From assembly GCA_013176395.1 (NCBI GenBank), contig JABMLP010000040.1, positions 1 through 64,000 on the forward strand: DNA of 64,000 nucleotides, read 5' to 3'. Origin of the DNA: Venturia oleaginea (Eukaryota > Ascomycota > Dothideomycetes > Venturiales > Venturiaceae). The notes beneath the pieces were generated by a model that worked only from the letters and a program-made list of their open reading frames with translations, was not told the origin of the DNA and made no database searches. Positions 10,264-21,943 of the stretch are shown here, one piece after another. The position numbers were made by a program, and so were the translations under genes. Numbering within the stretch: position 1 is the stretch's first letter; each line of letters opens with the position of its first letter.

Positions 10264-11992
10264 CTACTCCTTCCCATCCCTCCCAGCCAAAACCTCCTCA
10301 TCCCCCTTCGTCTCATTAACAACAGCCCTATCAACCCATCCATCCCCCCTCAACATCCCAAGCCCCTTCCTAACAACACCCCCAGAGATAGCCTTCGGAT
10401 TAACCTCATAAATCCCCTGTATCAGAGCCAGAGAGGCAACGAAAACCAAGACATCGCCATTAGCAACGCCCTTCCACCAATTATGCTTAACTCCTACTTT
10501 CCACAACGAGTCAATAGAGTACCTCGCACTCATCAAGAAATTAGAACGTCCATTCTTCCTTTCCAAAAACGCCCAGAGACCACCGGCAAATCCACCAAGA
10601 AACCATCTCTGCGTGGGAAGAACAGATCTGGGTAGGAAGTTTTGGAAAAAGCAGATACTTCCCCAACTCGTCCCGATAGCTCCCGTGATGAAAACGCTCA
10701 TTCGCAGAATCGATTTGGCGAGATTGTTGAATGCCGGACCAGGATTAGCGAGGAATTTCCTGTAGCCTAGAAGGCCGAATGCTGCATAGACGAAGGTGAA
10801 GAATTTCGTCACCGTCGGAAAGGCACGGAGGAAGAAGGTTATGTAGGTTCGAAGACAGCTGGTGTCGTGCGGATGTAACAAGGCGCAGGAGAGATTCTTG
10901 ATTGCTGGATGGGCGGAGGATGTTATTGGTTTAATGGAGAGAACCGTCTTCGGGAGGGTCTGCGTAGCTGGGAAGAGGATCGGTGAGATGAATGCCCTGC
11001 ACACATCTTGTTAGCTTTGCACACCTCTCCCAAGAGGGTTAGGTTAATACATACGGCCACTTCAGCCTCGAGATCTCAGCCAAACTATCCACAATCGCAT
11101 AAGTATTCGGCCACGGCAAGGCCTTGGGCAGATCAGCAGGTCTAGCCTGGATATAAGCACTCGAGTGCCCCAAAATGAAGTTCCCATAAGCAGCAGGGAA
11201 ACAATCACGATCAAACACGAAGGCATGCAGCAATTGTCCACAAGCAGCTGGCATGATCATCCATGATCCAAACCACCACGGTCTATTCTTGAACCAGCCC
11301 AGATCCTCAAGCTGGTTGTAACCAAATTCGAGGGATCGACTGAACATGTAGATTGCGATTGTGAGGCGCAGTTGCGCTGCAGGGTAGAGGCCCAGCCATA
11401 GTCCGGCTAGGGATGCGCCGACTGCTGGGGCGAGTTTGGAAGTCAAGCCAGAGGCAATCCGGGGATTGCGTTCGCGGAAGGGTTTCGCGTTCTCGGTTAA
11501 GAGGCTGGCTCGGAGGCGGAGGAAGAATCGGTGGAGAAGACGGTGAAAGAGAAGGATAAGGGAGAGGGAGGAGGATAGTCGTAGGTTGCCGGAGTTGTAC
11601 CATGCTGTCTTAACTTTCGGCCTGCTTGCTTATCAGTATATATGGTCTGACCAAAGTGACACAACAACATACGGCAAAGTCTTTCCCCTAGCCAATATCT
11701 TGGTTGATATCAATCCCCATAGCTTCAGTCCAGCATATGTCGTCGTAAATACGCGTAGAGAGACTCTTATCGCAGCCGCATTGTAGTCGTCGGCGCTGCT
11801 AACAGCTCGCTCATATTTCGCCGGCGGAGGAGCTCTCTTCTTGACCGCAGATGCTCGCGCAATCAGATATTTGTGGAGAAGTTGGTATTCCCGTGGACTC
11901 AGCGAGTATCGCAGCGCATTGCGAACGACTGGATCGATTGTGCCGTTGGAGGAGGAGCCTGTGGAAGACGCGCCGGAGCTGACGGAGGCCAT
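10264..11992 (-). CDS. TMEM135-like multipass membrane protein
   Basis: Three exons: 11992-11673, 11621-11055 and 10996-10264, with introns of 51 bp (GTATGT...CAG) and 58 bp (GTATGT...CAG). All junctions keep the frame, giving about 539 residues. Exon 2 holds LVGASLAGLWLG-like hydrophobic stretches and the WWFGSWMIMPAACGQLLHAF segment. Exon 3 carries LLHPHDTSCLRTY (the HP..SC motif of the family), FFTFVYAAFGLLG, FITGAIGTSWGSICF and WFLGGFAGGLWAFLERK. These fit the fungal relatives of TMEM135, which share a Tim17/PMP24-like core; the animal protein acts at peroxisomes and mitochondria in fat metabolism. Function here is inferred from the family. The N-terminus is Ser/Thr-rich and soluble. Sure of the gene, fairly sure of the family. 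Confidence 0.82.
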
Positions 11993-12000
11993 GTCGAGAG

Positions 12001-12728
12001 CGATCGAAATGCGCGAGTCCTAGTGAGGAATGAAGTCGAGATTTGAGTCGTAGCTATCCTATCCCATCAGTCGTTCTCTTTGTTGTCCAGCCACCTCTTT
12101 TCACCAGAATCATGAGTCTGTAGTGTTTTGAGGGGAATGCAGTCCTTGTAAACTTCAGTTCCTCGGCTGAAGACGGCCGCACGTGTAAGCCGAAGCGGAT
12201 GCGGAGGCCTCTTTCGGACAGAAATACGGGGTTGACCAATCAATTGAATGCATATTTATTTGGACATCTGAATATGGGGACTAGTCTGGGGAAGCTTGTA
12301 AGATACTGCATGTCTATTTGTGCTTGTGATGCGAGAGACTAGAAATGGTCAGCAAGGTGCTATTTTAGCCTAGTGTGAACTTTCTAACTGGAACATAACC
12401 TTTGATGAATCGGATTGATATTGGTTTGCTAGATAACATAATTTGAATGCCACCAAGTATTTGCTCTCCCAAAGACAAAATAATTGAAGTCCACGATGAC
12501 TCCCAAAGTATCCATGCCATACTTTTGTATATGCGAGTTTCCATTTTATGACTAGTTCCAATGCTCATGGCCATGGCCATGCCTCATAAGTTGTGCCCAG
12601 CCACAGTACGCCTCTAAGAAAAAAAGAATATAAAAACGAGAATGGACGTTTTACATCTGTGTGAACAGTTTAACCACTACGTGTGCTACGAGTGATCGTG
12701 CGAAGTTGTGCCCCTGAAGAGTGCCGGC
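12001..12728. other. Intergenic region
   Basis: Upstream region of the TMEM135-like gene and downstream region of the BTB gene. Short frames on the minus strand (12054-12580) have no recognisable domain. Nothing else seen. Confidence 0.5.
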
Positions 12729-14046
12729 TTATGCAAAACCCAATGCCTTCGTCACAGACTTATCGACGATGGTCCATTCGGAATCATAGCCCGAGGAATC
12801 GTCCTCTTCGATCGGAGCTTGGATCTGTGTGACTGCAGACGGTGCGGCTAACGGCTTAATTGTTGCACTCGAGTCGGCCAGATCTGGCTGCTTGTGTGTG
12901 CCGGGCTTTTGAAAGGCATCCACATCCTGCCATTCATCCACGTCCTCAAATTTTGCCCACGCCTTAAAAGGAACTTTGACTGGCTCTGTGATTGGTTCCC
13001 TGACCGCTGGAGCTGGACGAAATGGAATTTGTAAAGGATGCTTGGAAAGTTCCACGAGTGAGAAGCCTTCCACCTCTAATTCGCTGCTAGTATCACTCTC
13101 TTTAATTTTTTCACGTAGACGCGTGATCATAGCGTACGAGGGCTCTGGTGAGCCAGGAATCGGACCGAAGCGTGGCGTCGCAGCGGGCGTTTCCGAGTGC
13201 ATGTGGTACAGAAAGTCTCCTAGAGCTTTCCGCTCGATGCGAAGTTGCTCGCTATAATAATCTTCCATCGTTCGTAGTTGGATAACATCAGAAGCTCCTA
13301 TGGCATATCAGCTGGTATGACAAGTCGATTCGAGTTGAATTTGACATACCTTCATCCTCGAAGCCTCGCTCGAAGTTGGTGCGACAGAGACCTGCGCGAA
13401 ACTGTCGTACCTCATAAGCCAGGCGTTTGAACTCTTCGTCATGACCTAGTCGATGCTGGAGGAAGCATGAGATGCAATAGTGTAGTACAGTGTCGATTAT
13501 CTTCTCATATCCGTCGCTTAATTGCTCGTAGATGAATCGAATAGCGGGGACCAGATCTTTGGGCGCTTGAGAAGAACTGCATGCCATCTCTGTGGTCCGG
13601 ATAACATTGTAGTGCGCTTGAACCTTGAGCGTATTGATGTCGAATAGATCACCCAACCGACAGAGCTCGGTATGGAGAAGCAGTGAGCATGGCTCCTCCT
13701 CACCGAGCTTGTCGAAAGTGATGTAGTCACCCGTGTGGAGGAAGCGCAAGAATCGAGCAATTAACTCTATGGAGGTTGCTTCCATAGAGTGGTGAAGTCC
13801 ACGGCCCCGATCTTTGAAGCTATAAGCCAGCAACGGGCAGGACTGGGTGATGGCATCGTGGTCAAGGTTCCCAAAGGTAAAAGTGCCTTCTGTGCCAGAG
13901 ATAAAGACAGTCAGATCAGCTTTGGAACAATCCACGGCATAATCAAGGAAGTCCAGATTCGAGCCCTGAGATTGTTGGACGGGTTGAGTGGTTTGAACGG
14001 GACGGAACTGGAAACGTGCAGGTTGAGTCGCAGGCTCCCATACCAT
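12729..14046 (-). CDS. BTB/POZ domain protein
   Basis: Two exons, 14046-13350 and 13297-12729, with a 52-bp intron (GTATGT...TAG) that keeps the frame; 421 residues. A BTB fold covers about residues 42-150: DCSKADLTVFISG, then the helix-strand FLRFLHTGDYITF (the xFLxYxYTGDY hallmark of fungal BTB proteins), then LCRLGDLFDINTLKVQAHYNV. The C-terminal 180 residues are low-complexity, acidic and proline-rich, with EEDDSSGYDSEWTIVD near the end. Fungal BTB proteins of this kind have no assigned role; adaptor functions with Cul3 are possible but not shown. Complete and apparently intact. Confidence 0.85.
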
Positions 14047-14912
14047 GTTGGCGATAATATGTGGGCTGAGGTGACAATCGAGAGGCGGGCTGTAGTTATA
14101 GAGAAGCGATACCTGTGTCTAATGGCCATTAGTTGTAGGAGGATCGCCGTTGGAAGTGGTTGTTGTATAGTGTCCTTCAGCTTCAGGCTTTTCCTCTGAA
14201 TTGGTGGTTAGTGACTGTGAAAAGCTGGAGGCTTCCCTCGCATAGGCAGGCTGAGCTCAAAGGCAGCCTGCATGCTGGCCATTGAGGGGTAAAGCTTTTT
14301 GTTGACTCTTCACCGGTCAGTCATGCAGACTCTGAGCGCAGCATAATCACTCTGCTATAAGAAGCATGAGTTAGATTGCAATACTCTTAGATGGCCGTAT
14401 CAATTGTATGGTGGATGGTGGACATGTCCATGGCGAGGTGGTCGTCTTTGGGATGGCAAGCGTCTGGGATGGTAAGCATCTGGGATGGCAAGCGTCTGGG
14501 ATGGCAAGCATCTGGGATGGCAAGCGTCTAGGATGGCAAGCGTCTGGGATGGCAAGCGTCTTTGGGACGGCAACGGCTAATCAACAGCCCTACGACTCAT
14601 TCGTGTTGGAACAGGGGAGCTGGGCAGCTTATGGACCGAGTCATTGCATGAGAGGTGCATTCGTAGCCATTGTCAACGCGAACCGTCCAGAAACCTCAAC
14701 AGATTGTGGCCCTCTACGCGACTCTCACATGCGTCAACATGCGACCCGCTTACTTCCAGTAGCATGCTGAATGCCAGCAGATAGACCCCATAGCGACTGC
14801 AGCCGCTGAAATATAGGGTGCAGAGACCACTCAGAATCCGGGCACGAGCAGTTGCAACACATCACCTCACGCGAGAAAGAAATACTCACCTCCAAGAGTA
14901 CCTACATACAAT
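14047..14912. other. Intergenic region with a minisatellite
   Basis: No gene seen. The interval holds the 16-bp tandem repeat at 14450-14576 and the upstream region of the small membrane protein gene at 14913. Confidence 0.5.
14450..14576 (+). repeat. 16-bp minisatellite, about seven to eight units
   Basis: Unit GGGATGGCAAGCGTCT repeated head to tail. Single-base variants (GGTAAGCAT, CTAGGATGG) occur in individual units and the last unit is degenerate. The unit length is not a multiple of three, and no coding role is visible. Confidence 0.9.
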
Positions 14913-15325
14913 ATGGCGTGGCTTTCGTTACTCCCAGAAAGTTTGAGTGCTGTCGAGGGGTGGATCAAGTCATTCTTCGTAAGCATCATTTGCTTTTCCG
15001 AACGAGAATAGCCACTAACTGTTTGACTATTTAGATCTTCATGGCACTGTTCACAGTCGGTCCATGGGCCCTCTTCTTCATCTACGACATCATCCTGTAC
15101 ATCTGGAGAGCCATTGCCTACGAAGTCCCGGTTGTCGGAGGTCGCGCGAGAGGCAGACAACGACCCAGAGCACCGAGCCTGACGGAACGACCGGATGGCG
15201 AGACGAGGAACCTTGGTCTATTAAAGATACCCACATTGGACCGAGATGCTGGCGAGCAGATGGAGACACAGGAAACAGGAAGTAGTGAGGTGCGCCAAAG
15301 GCAGAGCAGGCCCTCTCATGGTTGA
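14913..15325 (+). CDS. Small single-pass membrane protein, unknown function
   Basis: Two exons: 14913-14978 and 15035-15325, joined across a 56-bp intron (GTAAGC, branch CACTAACTG, TTTAG) in phase 0; 118 residues. Exon 1 encodes an amphipathic start (MAWLSLLPESLSAVEGWIKS). Exon 2 encodes one strong membrane segment (FMALFTVGPWALFFIYDIIL) followed by an Arg-rich turn (GGRARGRQRPRAP) and a hydrophilic acidic tail, so the tail is probably cytosolic. The consensus splice sites with frame continuity and the hydrophobicity pattern support a real gene. I do not recognise a family, although short proteins of the pattern WIKSFF-[intron]-hydrophobic segment are common in fungal genomes. Confidence 0.68.
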
Positions 15326-16347
15326 ACCGGCATCACACTTTCCAGACTGAGGGCGGAACCCAGACTCTACCTCGAATACCTAACACTAAGTCCATGGTGA
15401 CCGCTCGAGGAAGAGTCGGAATTGCCTCCGAATTGCTTCTATTTCTGCCTAGTTTTCGCCAAAGCACTCTTCTCCCGAGAGTAGCGGCAGACTGCATTGC
15501 ATCTGCCTACTGATTGCCTCGAATCCCCATTATTCACGCGACTTGACCAGGATAATTGAGTGCCGCTGTGAGGCAGTGTCGAGTGTGTGCAACAAACAGA
15601 TCTGTCGTGGCACTGTTGGAAGCATGGCGGGTTCTGTTTTACCGAGCGATCTATTCCATCACGAGCCTATTCCTTCCTGTTGAGTCTCTTCTCGCGTTGC
15701 GCAAGCCAGCTGTAGTGGATTTGTGGTGGCCGGGAAATAATTCGACCCAATCCATCATCATCAGATCTCCATCCACGGCGATAAATTTCTCACGTACTTG
15801 GAGGACAAACTGCTAAGGTTCTAGATAAAGGAGATCCTTGCAAATGCGACTCAATTTCAGAGAATGCGCCAACGTGAGTGTTGATTTGATTGCCAAGTGA
15901 TTGTTCTGTTCATCCAGCAGACCCTTGCCCAGCTTGTTCGTAGGCAAACCGAACTCGTAAAGCTCTCTAAAGTCGGACATCGAAATCAGTTCCTGCAGGT
16001 AATGCCACTTTTCGACTAGTCTGGTCTAAATGCCCGCGTCTCCGGAATCATTGATTGGAGTACTTACCTAGATTCGGTTTGCTACTTGGCCATCGGTGCC
16101 ACAAAGCCTTGCGGAAACGATCACAAAATAGCAAATAGTAGATCTTTGGCTAAAACTCAGCCCGAAACTAAGCACCCGGTTGAAGCTTACCAAAGAAATC
16201 TCCTCTTCAGGGAAGCGAGGTCTGATATAAGTAGCGAAGCTGTCTGGTTGACGAAGCCATTTTCTTCACCAGCGAACGTCGATATTCCTTCACAGACCAT
16301 CGCAGTCAACCCCTTCTACACATCGCGAACTCCCACACAAGATTCTA
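15326..16347. other. Intergenic region
   Basis: Nothing convincing. A frame at 15556-15816 and one at 16086-16424 lack recognisable features; the latter overlaps the start of the proline-rich gene in another frame. Confidence 0.5.
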
Positions 16348-17129
16348 ATGGAAATGCCAATTCACTCTCCGCCACCCGGATATCCATACAGTCATTCGGT
16401 CCCTCACAGCCCGTATGCTTATGACCATTACCAACCACCGCCACTACACCAGGACACAAATTCCGCCTTCAGACACGCCCATTCCTCTCTACCACGAGGC
16501 TACTATGATGTGCCTGGTTACCCTCCAGTCGTTCGTCCGAGATCCCCTCGAGCCCGGCCCCACTCTCCTTTCCCTCCTATAATTCCACTCAACCACGAAT
16601 CGGATAATTATGGAGGGCAGGAGAGGCATTATGCTTCTCACCAAAGTACTGAGGAGAATGTGCGGAGGTAGGGAACTCTCAGACTATACAAACCGAGAAA
16701 CTGCTAAGCATTGCACAGAACGAATCTTGCTGTCCAATTGGTTAATGGCCAGATCAGTCCCTCCGCCAAGTGTGCGCAACTTCAACCAAAGATGGTGAAG
16801 GAAGGGTGCTTTCCATCCGACTTTCGTACAGCAAGAACAGTTGAAGATATGCACACCATGGAGTGTAGGTTCCTTCCCTCTACAGAAAAGAATCATCAAA
16901 GTAACCTTGCATAGCCTCCACTATTGAGCGAATCCTCCTAGCGTACTCACTCCCAGCCGATCTTCGGTCCTTCAGAATGAGCAGCGTCGAGAACCCCTCC
17001 TCCAAGGTCATCAAGCAGGCGAAGCTCTGCACTCTCTTCGATTTTCTGGGAGCGACACGTTTGGCCGATCATGAACGGATGAAGGCTGAAAAGTGGCGTC
17101 AGCAACGGGCTATATTGGCATATGAATGA
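16348..17129 (+). CDS. Proline/histidine-rich protein, unknown function
   Basis: Three exons reconstructed: 16348-16667, 16719-16864 and 16957-17129. The introns are 51 bp (GTAGGG, branch TGCTAAGC, CACAG) and 92 bp (GTAGGT...CCCAG); the frame is kept throughout, giving 212 residues. Residues 1-75 are disordered and rich in Pro, His and Tyr (PPPGYPYSH, YDHYQPPPLHQ, RPRSPRARPHSPFPP). The last third is Lys/Arg-rich and helical (KLCTLFDFLG, then RMKAEKWRQQRAIL). No signal peptide and no known domain. The start is the first ATG of the open frame; further 5' exons cannot be excluded. The frame continuity over two introns is the main evidence that this is a gene. Confidence 0.6.
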
Positions 17130-17703
17130 CTTTTATCGAGGAAAGTTGGATGAGCATGGCCGATGAATGACTGTTATTACACAAGGGAGTTAGTTGGGTA
17201 GGTATTTTGTATCGATGTCCACGGCTGCATTAGAATGGGAAGGAGGTTGTCGGTCACTTTTGTGAATAGGATATAACGAAATGAAGGTTTGTATAAACAT
17301 CGGCTCTGCTTACAAATTTTAAGGCGAGTTGCGATATTTTCTTCTTACCCTCCCTGTTGTCATCATATTTCTATCCCTCTGAGATCGTTGTGTCGCTTGT
17401 AGTCTGTATTGTTGGCCATCCTTGCGGGCTTGTGCGCTTATTGGCGGATGTTCGCATTGCACTACTCCTCAAACGGTAAATATTTCCTTTGTACTTTGGT
17501 TCCGTGCTATGTTATAAGCATGGCTCGTCATATCTCGCCTTTAGAGCCCCATCCCCATCCTTGCTCGGCAATCGACAACCACAATCTTTTGTCTTGAAGG
17601 TACAGTCATATGGGAAGTATATAACGCTCTCCAGATCAGGTCCCTAACCTAGATCAAGCTCATTGCTGTCAAGCACTTTCTTTGCCTTCGAGGCATACTG
17701 GTT
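17130..17703. other. Intergenic region
   Basis: No gene seen. Upstream region of the DUF3445 gene; contains a C/T-rich stretch (17340-17400). Confidence 0.5.
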
Positions 17704-19138
17704 ATGGAGATGTCAGCACTTATTGCGGTAATCTCCCCGTTGTTTGTGGCACTGGGTATCTGGGTGGTCTGGGTGGTCTGGAGTTTGTGGTGGAGAACGA
17801 CAAAGGTGAATACAAGCCTTCTCATCAACCATACTTGTCTCACAAATCTTTCTTCAACAATCTCTTCTTCTCGGCCACTAGTACTCGCGCTGCTCTTCAC
17901 AGCAGAACATCTCGGGCAACGGAAGTTTGTCAAAAGAGAGAAATGTCTACATCATTTTAAAATATTTTTCTCAATCGCGTTTCAAGCATGTCGTTAACTA
18001 TTTCCCACAGGCACAACCAAACTCATCAGAAGCCGACCGAATATCCACAATCTACAATCAAATCGAGTCGCTAGCAGACCTGGACTGGACAACCGCCGAA
18101 CCAATCCAGCTTCGACCTTTCAAACCAACATATCATCTTACCATGGCACTACAATCATGCGAGCTTTCAGATCTCGTCGCAGTGGATAAAACCTACCTGG
18201 ACCGAATCAAAGACCGTCGCGGTCTCATTGCAGAAAGATGCGATGATGTTACCGGATGTAATCCCGTCGCTAAGGATGCAGTAGATGAGCTGTACACTTG
18301 GATATTTTCAGTCTATCTTCCGAAACGATTTCCGACTATGTTCTCTTCCGTGCCAGCGGAGAAAGGGCCATCGACACATCTGCTCAACCGTGTTACAGAT
18401 GAAAAAATCGAGCTTGCTCCTTCACTGGATCCCATAGAGTCATTGAAAATGCTAGGCCGTCATGTTGACAACGAATTTCTCATCCTCCTCCCAACCTCTA
18501 CTCCAAATCCACCAGTTTCACCAAAGAAGATCCTTCCAACCCAATCACCAGAAGAACCATACCATCTCCACGCCTTTACCCTCTGCTACCCCTCCGGCTT
18601 CAACACAGTCCATAAACTCGGCCTTCCCCTCGCAGAAATCCACGCACCAGTCCCAGGCTACGAATCCAAAATCGCCCGCTCAATGGATCGCTTCTTCGCC
18701 TCTGTCCCCTTTGGAAAAATAGTCAAAAGAGCGAATTGGAGCGTCCAACTTGATGATGGACTTTTCCATCGCGATTCAAATCATATCAGTTTGTCTTCAG
18801 GTGAGCATGTCATGGCGCCGGCGACTCTTGAAGCTACCCCTGAAGAAATGGCAGAATGGGAAAAAGAGGGGATGAGTGTGAAAGTGGAGGAGTGTAGACT
18901 TCGATGTGAACGGCAGACTTTGCATCGTCTTGAGAAGACGGGGGCATTGGTGTTTGGGTTTAAGACTTTTCTTTATCCGCTTGGGGATATTAAACGGAAG
19001 GGGATTGAGGAGGAGATGGCGATGGCGGTGGAGGGGTTGTGGAAGGGGAGTGTGAGTGGGATGGCGGTTTACAAGAGGGGCGTTGTTTGGGGGAAGAGGG
19101 TTTGTGGGTTTTTGAGGGGGGAGAGTGTGCTGCTGTGA
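17704..19138 (+). CDS. DUF3445 protein (heme-dependent oxidative N-demethylase-like)
   Basis: Main exon 18011-19138 (375 residues); a first exon 17704-17805 supplies an N-terminal membrane anchor (ALIAVISPLFVALGIWVVWV). They join in phase 0 at AAG/GTGAAT and CCCACAG/GCA over a 205-bp gap, which may hide a second small exon. The body reads RPFKPTYHLTMALQ, DKTYLDRIKDRR, LHAFTLCYPSGFN, KLGLPLAEIHAPVPGY, RANWSVQLDDGLFH, RLRCERQTLHRLEKTGALVF and FKTFLYPL. This is the conserved core of the DUF3445 family (PF11927), whose characterised bacterial member is the alpha subunit of a heme-dependent amine N-demethylase. In fungi the substrate is unknown. Full length for the family, no breaks. Confidence 0.88.
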
Positions 19139-19926
19139 ATTTTGGGGTTATATATTTTTGTCAGGGTATTGATAGGTTTGGCTTGTTTAATGTAAGTCTC
19201 GTGATGCAGGTCCGCATAAATTTTGGCTCAACCACGGTTTGGACGACGCAGAATCAAATTTCTCCTTCACAAGTATTTTCATGCCTCTTCATCACGTTCT
19301 GCAGCATCTACTCGCATCGACAAACATCTCGCCGAGTAACAACGATCTTTCAATCTTACTCCCTGTATTTTTTTCAGCTCGCTGAGTTTACCAGGTACCA
19401 GGGTCTCCAGTGGACGATATCTCACCACCCAACCATAATCTGTAAGGACTCCCTCGTATGTCTTTCCTGTCTTTCTAACGTTGATAGGTATGCTCACGTT
19501 TGTCTTGAGTCCCAGATTATCTTTTCCGCAATGTCGTAAACTCAGCACAATCCCCATCTACGGCTGGACGCTGGCCGTGGTAAAGACTACAAACGTATTC
19601 TCAGAGACTGAGTTCTGAGTCGCTTCGGCACTTACACAAATCACGATATATGTGCCTCGAATGGTCAATGATTTCTCTTCGATACGAATAGATATGCGCA
19701 CTTTCGCTCGATTATTGGAGGATAAGCTTCAACCAGACCAGATTGCGCTGAACTGGACGTCTGGCTACTCATACTTTGGAGACAGAAAAGACACGCTGGC
19801 AATTCTAGAAACACTCTGAACGTTCCCCAAGCCGTCGAGCATCCGAATAAGGATGAAGCCACATCCCTACTTTAGGTTTGTAGAATACACTGCTACTGGA
19901 ATGCAGAGGATGGATCACTACAGACG
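19139..19926. other. Intergenic region
   Basis: No gene supported. Frames at 19039-19539 (plus) and 19279-19557 (minus) are probably chance. Confidence 0.45.
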
Positions 19927-20530
19927 TTGGGGAGATCTTGCCCGCGAGGTGATCCCATTGCAGAAGAAGAAAAATCTGAGAATAGCTTCGCGTTCACGAA
20001 TCTTCTCCCTCTAGAAATTCAAGACATGGTACTCGCTCATACCTCGCTGGTGTCGAAGTCAACGGGAGGTTTACAGACACTCCTACCGAAGTACTCGCCG
20101 TACAGGGGATGGCAGCTTCCTGGATGCTGTGGCACATGTGGATCCACAAGCAAGTGCTAGTGCCCAATTGAAGCCGGATACTAGCCTACCTGCGCCTGCT
20201 TTTCCAACACCAACTCTTCCCGCTCTTCTCGGTAAGTCGAGCCATCCGCGCAAGAGCTCAGGACATATACTACACAAAAAACACATTCAACCTTGAGGGG
20301 ACTGATCATTTTTGGATACTCTCTGGCAACAGATTTTAGCCGTACCGCAACAGGCTCTCCCACGGCTGAGGAAGATCCACATCAGGCTGGACACAAGTCG
20401 TTTCCCACATCGCACCAACTTGCAGTCCATAAGACGGAACCCCCGGCATTGGCGCGATATCCTAAAGACTCGTTCGGTGCGTTGCCAGCTAGATCTAGGA
20501 AAGGTAGAGGAGAGATGGAAATTGATATAG
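19927..20530 (+). pseudogene. F-box-like protein remnant
   Basis: The first frame reads FTNLLPLEIQDMVLAHTSLV (LP.EI...VL..T, the F-box start common in fungi), followed by a Cys cluster, PGCCGTCGSTSKC, and a stop. The frame at 20312-20530 continues with a helix-rich LPRLRKIHIRLD stretch. Stops between them and the insertion of a pogo element at 20560 show that the gene is dead. Confidence 0.4.
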
Positions 20531-20559
20531 GTTTTACAGCCTTGATTTTAAATAGGATA

Positions 20560-21905
20560 ACATATTCCACCACCAAGCCGGCCACTTTTCCTTGGCACGA
20601 CCAACTCATATTACGCCTCTTCAATTTTAGCGCTATCAACAATAGATTCCAAGTCTGTCGTGCTGCTATCTGATTCAGAAGATATCTCAATATCCTTTTC
20701 ACACCTTCGCGCATTGTGCCCAGTCGCGCCGCAGTTCCCACAGCGCCGTAAAGCTGGCCGGGCTGTTTCTTGATCACCACTACCACGAGCCCTCTTTGAT
20801 TTCTGAGGCGCTACAGACGCCTCAGCAGCTACCTGCGCTGCTGCAGTCCCGTACTCTATAGTACCACCTTGCTGGATCCACTTCCTTTTGCGCCATTTTC
20901 GCTTCGTCATTACTGCCAATTGCTCTTCAAGCTCGTGGTTTCGTGCAATAAGTAGACCGTTCTGGTGCAGCATCAATTCAGCGCCCTTTACAAGCTGAGA
21001 GAAGCCAGTCTGCGCAGTATATGGTGACCGAGTGAAAGATTCGCGTACAAGCTTTGATTGGGATCCAAATTCAAGAGTATTGCTTGGAGTCTTCGACTGC
21101 CACGGCGTCTCCTGCGGTGGGGGTGCTGGTGGGGTACGTAGCCGTACTTCAAGGCGATCCAATACCACCTCCGCGTTGATAGGGACTAGCCCTACCATCT
21201 CAAAATCCTTTCGACAGTTCTTTTCTGTAAACACGTCGAAAAACGCGTCTTTGAAGGCCGGGAGGAAGCCTTCTTTGTTGATATGGTAGACGCGTCGGCG
21301 TGCCAAGTCTCGAACTCGTTGAGAGTACTTGCACTTCAACGGCGAGAAGCAGACCACATCAAGCCGCTGGAGGATATGCGATGAATGAGGTGGCATTCAG
21401 AGCGTTAGGATCTTATGTTCGAGGCAGTAGTCCTTGAAATCCTGGTTGAGATGGCTCGATTGAAGGCCATCTTGAGCTCATCTGAGCGCGTTACGAACCT
21501 CTCAGCCCAGTTTTTCCCTACTGGCTCTCCACCGCGTACACCCAGCAGTTTATCTGCCATATCCGCCACCTCACACAGTCGGGGCGCAAATCCTCGCAAA
21601 TCGAGGTCGAGGATATATTGGACAAGCGTTTGCTATTCTGTTGCAGTGAGCTTATGGGAGTTTGGGCGATTTTGAGATGGAGAGGTAATTCCGCAGAGCC
21701 GATCAGAGAGCCTTTGGTGTTTGATGTTGAAGGCTGCAGCAGCGCGCCGTAGGCTTTGAAGTTGGCCAGAGGTATAGGCCTGAAGAGCGAGATCAATTCT
21801 GCCTTCTTCTTGAACGGCTATCGCGTTGCGTTGTTGAGACATTGCGTGTTGAAGAGGATAAGGGCTGTGCCAAGGAAAAGTGGCCGGCTCGGTGGTGGAA
21901 TACGT
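20560..21905 (-). mobile_element. Fot1/pogo transposon, internally deleted copy (1346 bp)
   Basis: TA target duplications (20558-20559 and 21906-21907) and inverted ends beginning ACRTATTCCACCACC, with a CCGGCCACTTTTCC motif, delimit the element. On the minus strand the transposase starts MSQQRNAIAVQEEG (21842) with the N-terminal helix-turn-helix. It meets a TAA stop after HKLTATE, resumes through RGFAPRLCEVADMADKLLG and GKNWAERFVTRSDELK, and then jumps directly from AFNRA to the QDFKDYCLE region, out of frame. Compared with the full copy at 51822-53670, about 500 bp are lost, covering the first two catalytic Asp. The C-terminal part with the CCHC knuckle (CGNCGATGHNARRC) is still open (21396-20611). 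Non-autonomous; it could be mobilised only in trans. Confidence 0.92.
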
Positions 21906-21943
21906 TATACCAACTCATCGACTTATTCCTCCCCCTAGTAGAG

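Noticed and set aside
13789..14199. 136-residue plus frame opposite the BTB gene
   Set aside because: Antisense shadow of a well-supported gene.
17927..18010. N-terminal extension of the DUF3445 ORF (MSKERNVYIILKYFSQ)
   Set aside because: Lies in the probable intron; the upstream exon gives a proper membrane anchor and joins in frame.
18462..18722. Ser/Pro-rich frame inside the DUF3445 exon
   Set aside because: Alternative-frame shadow.
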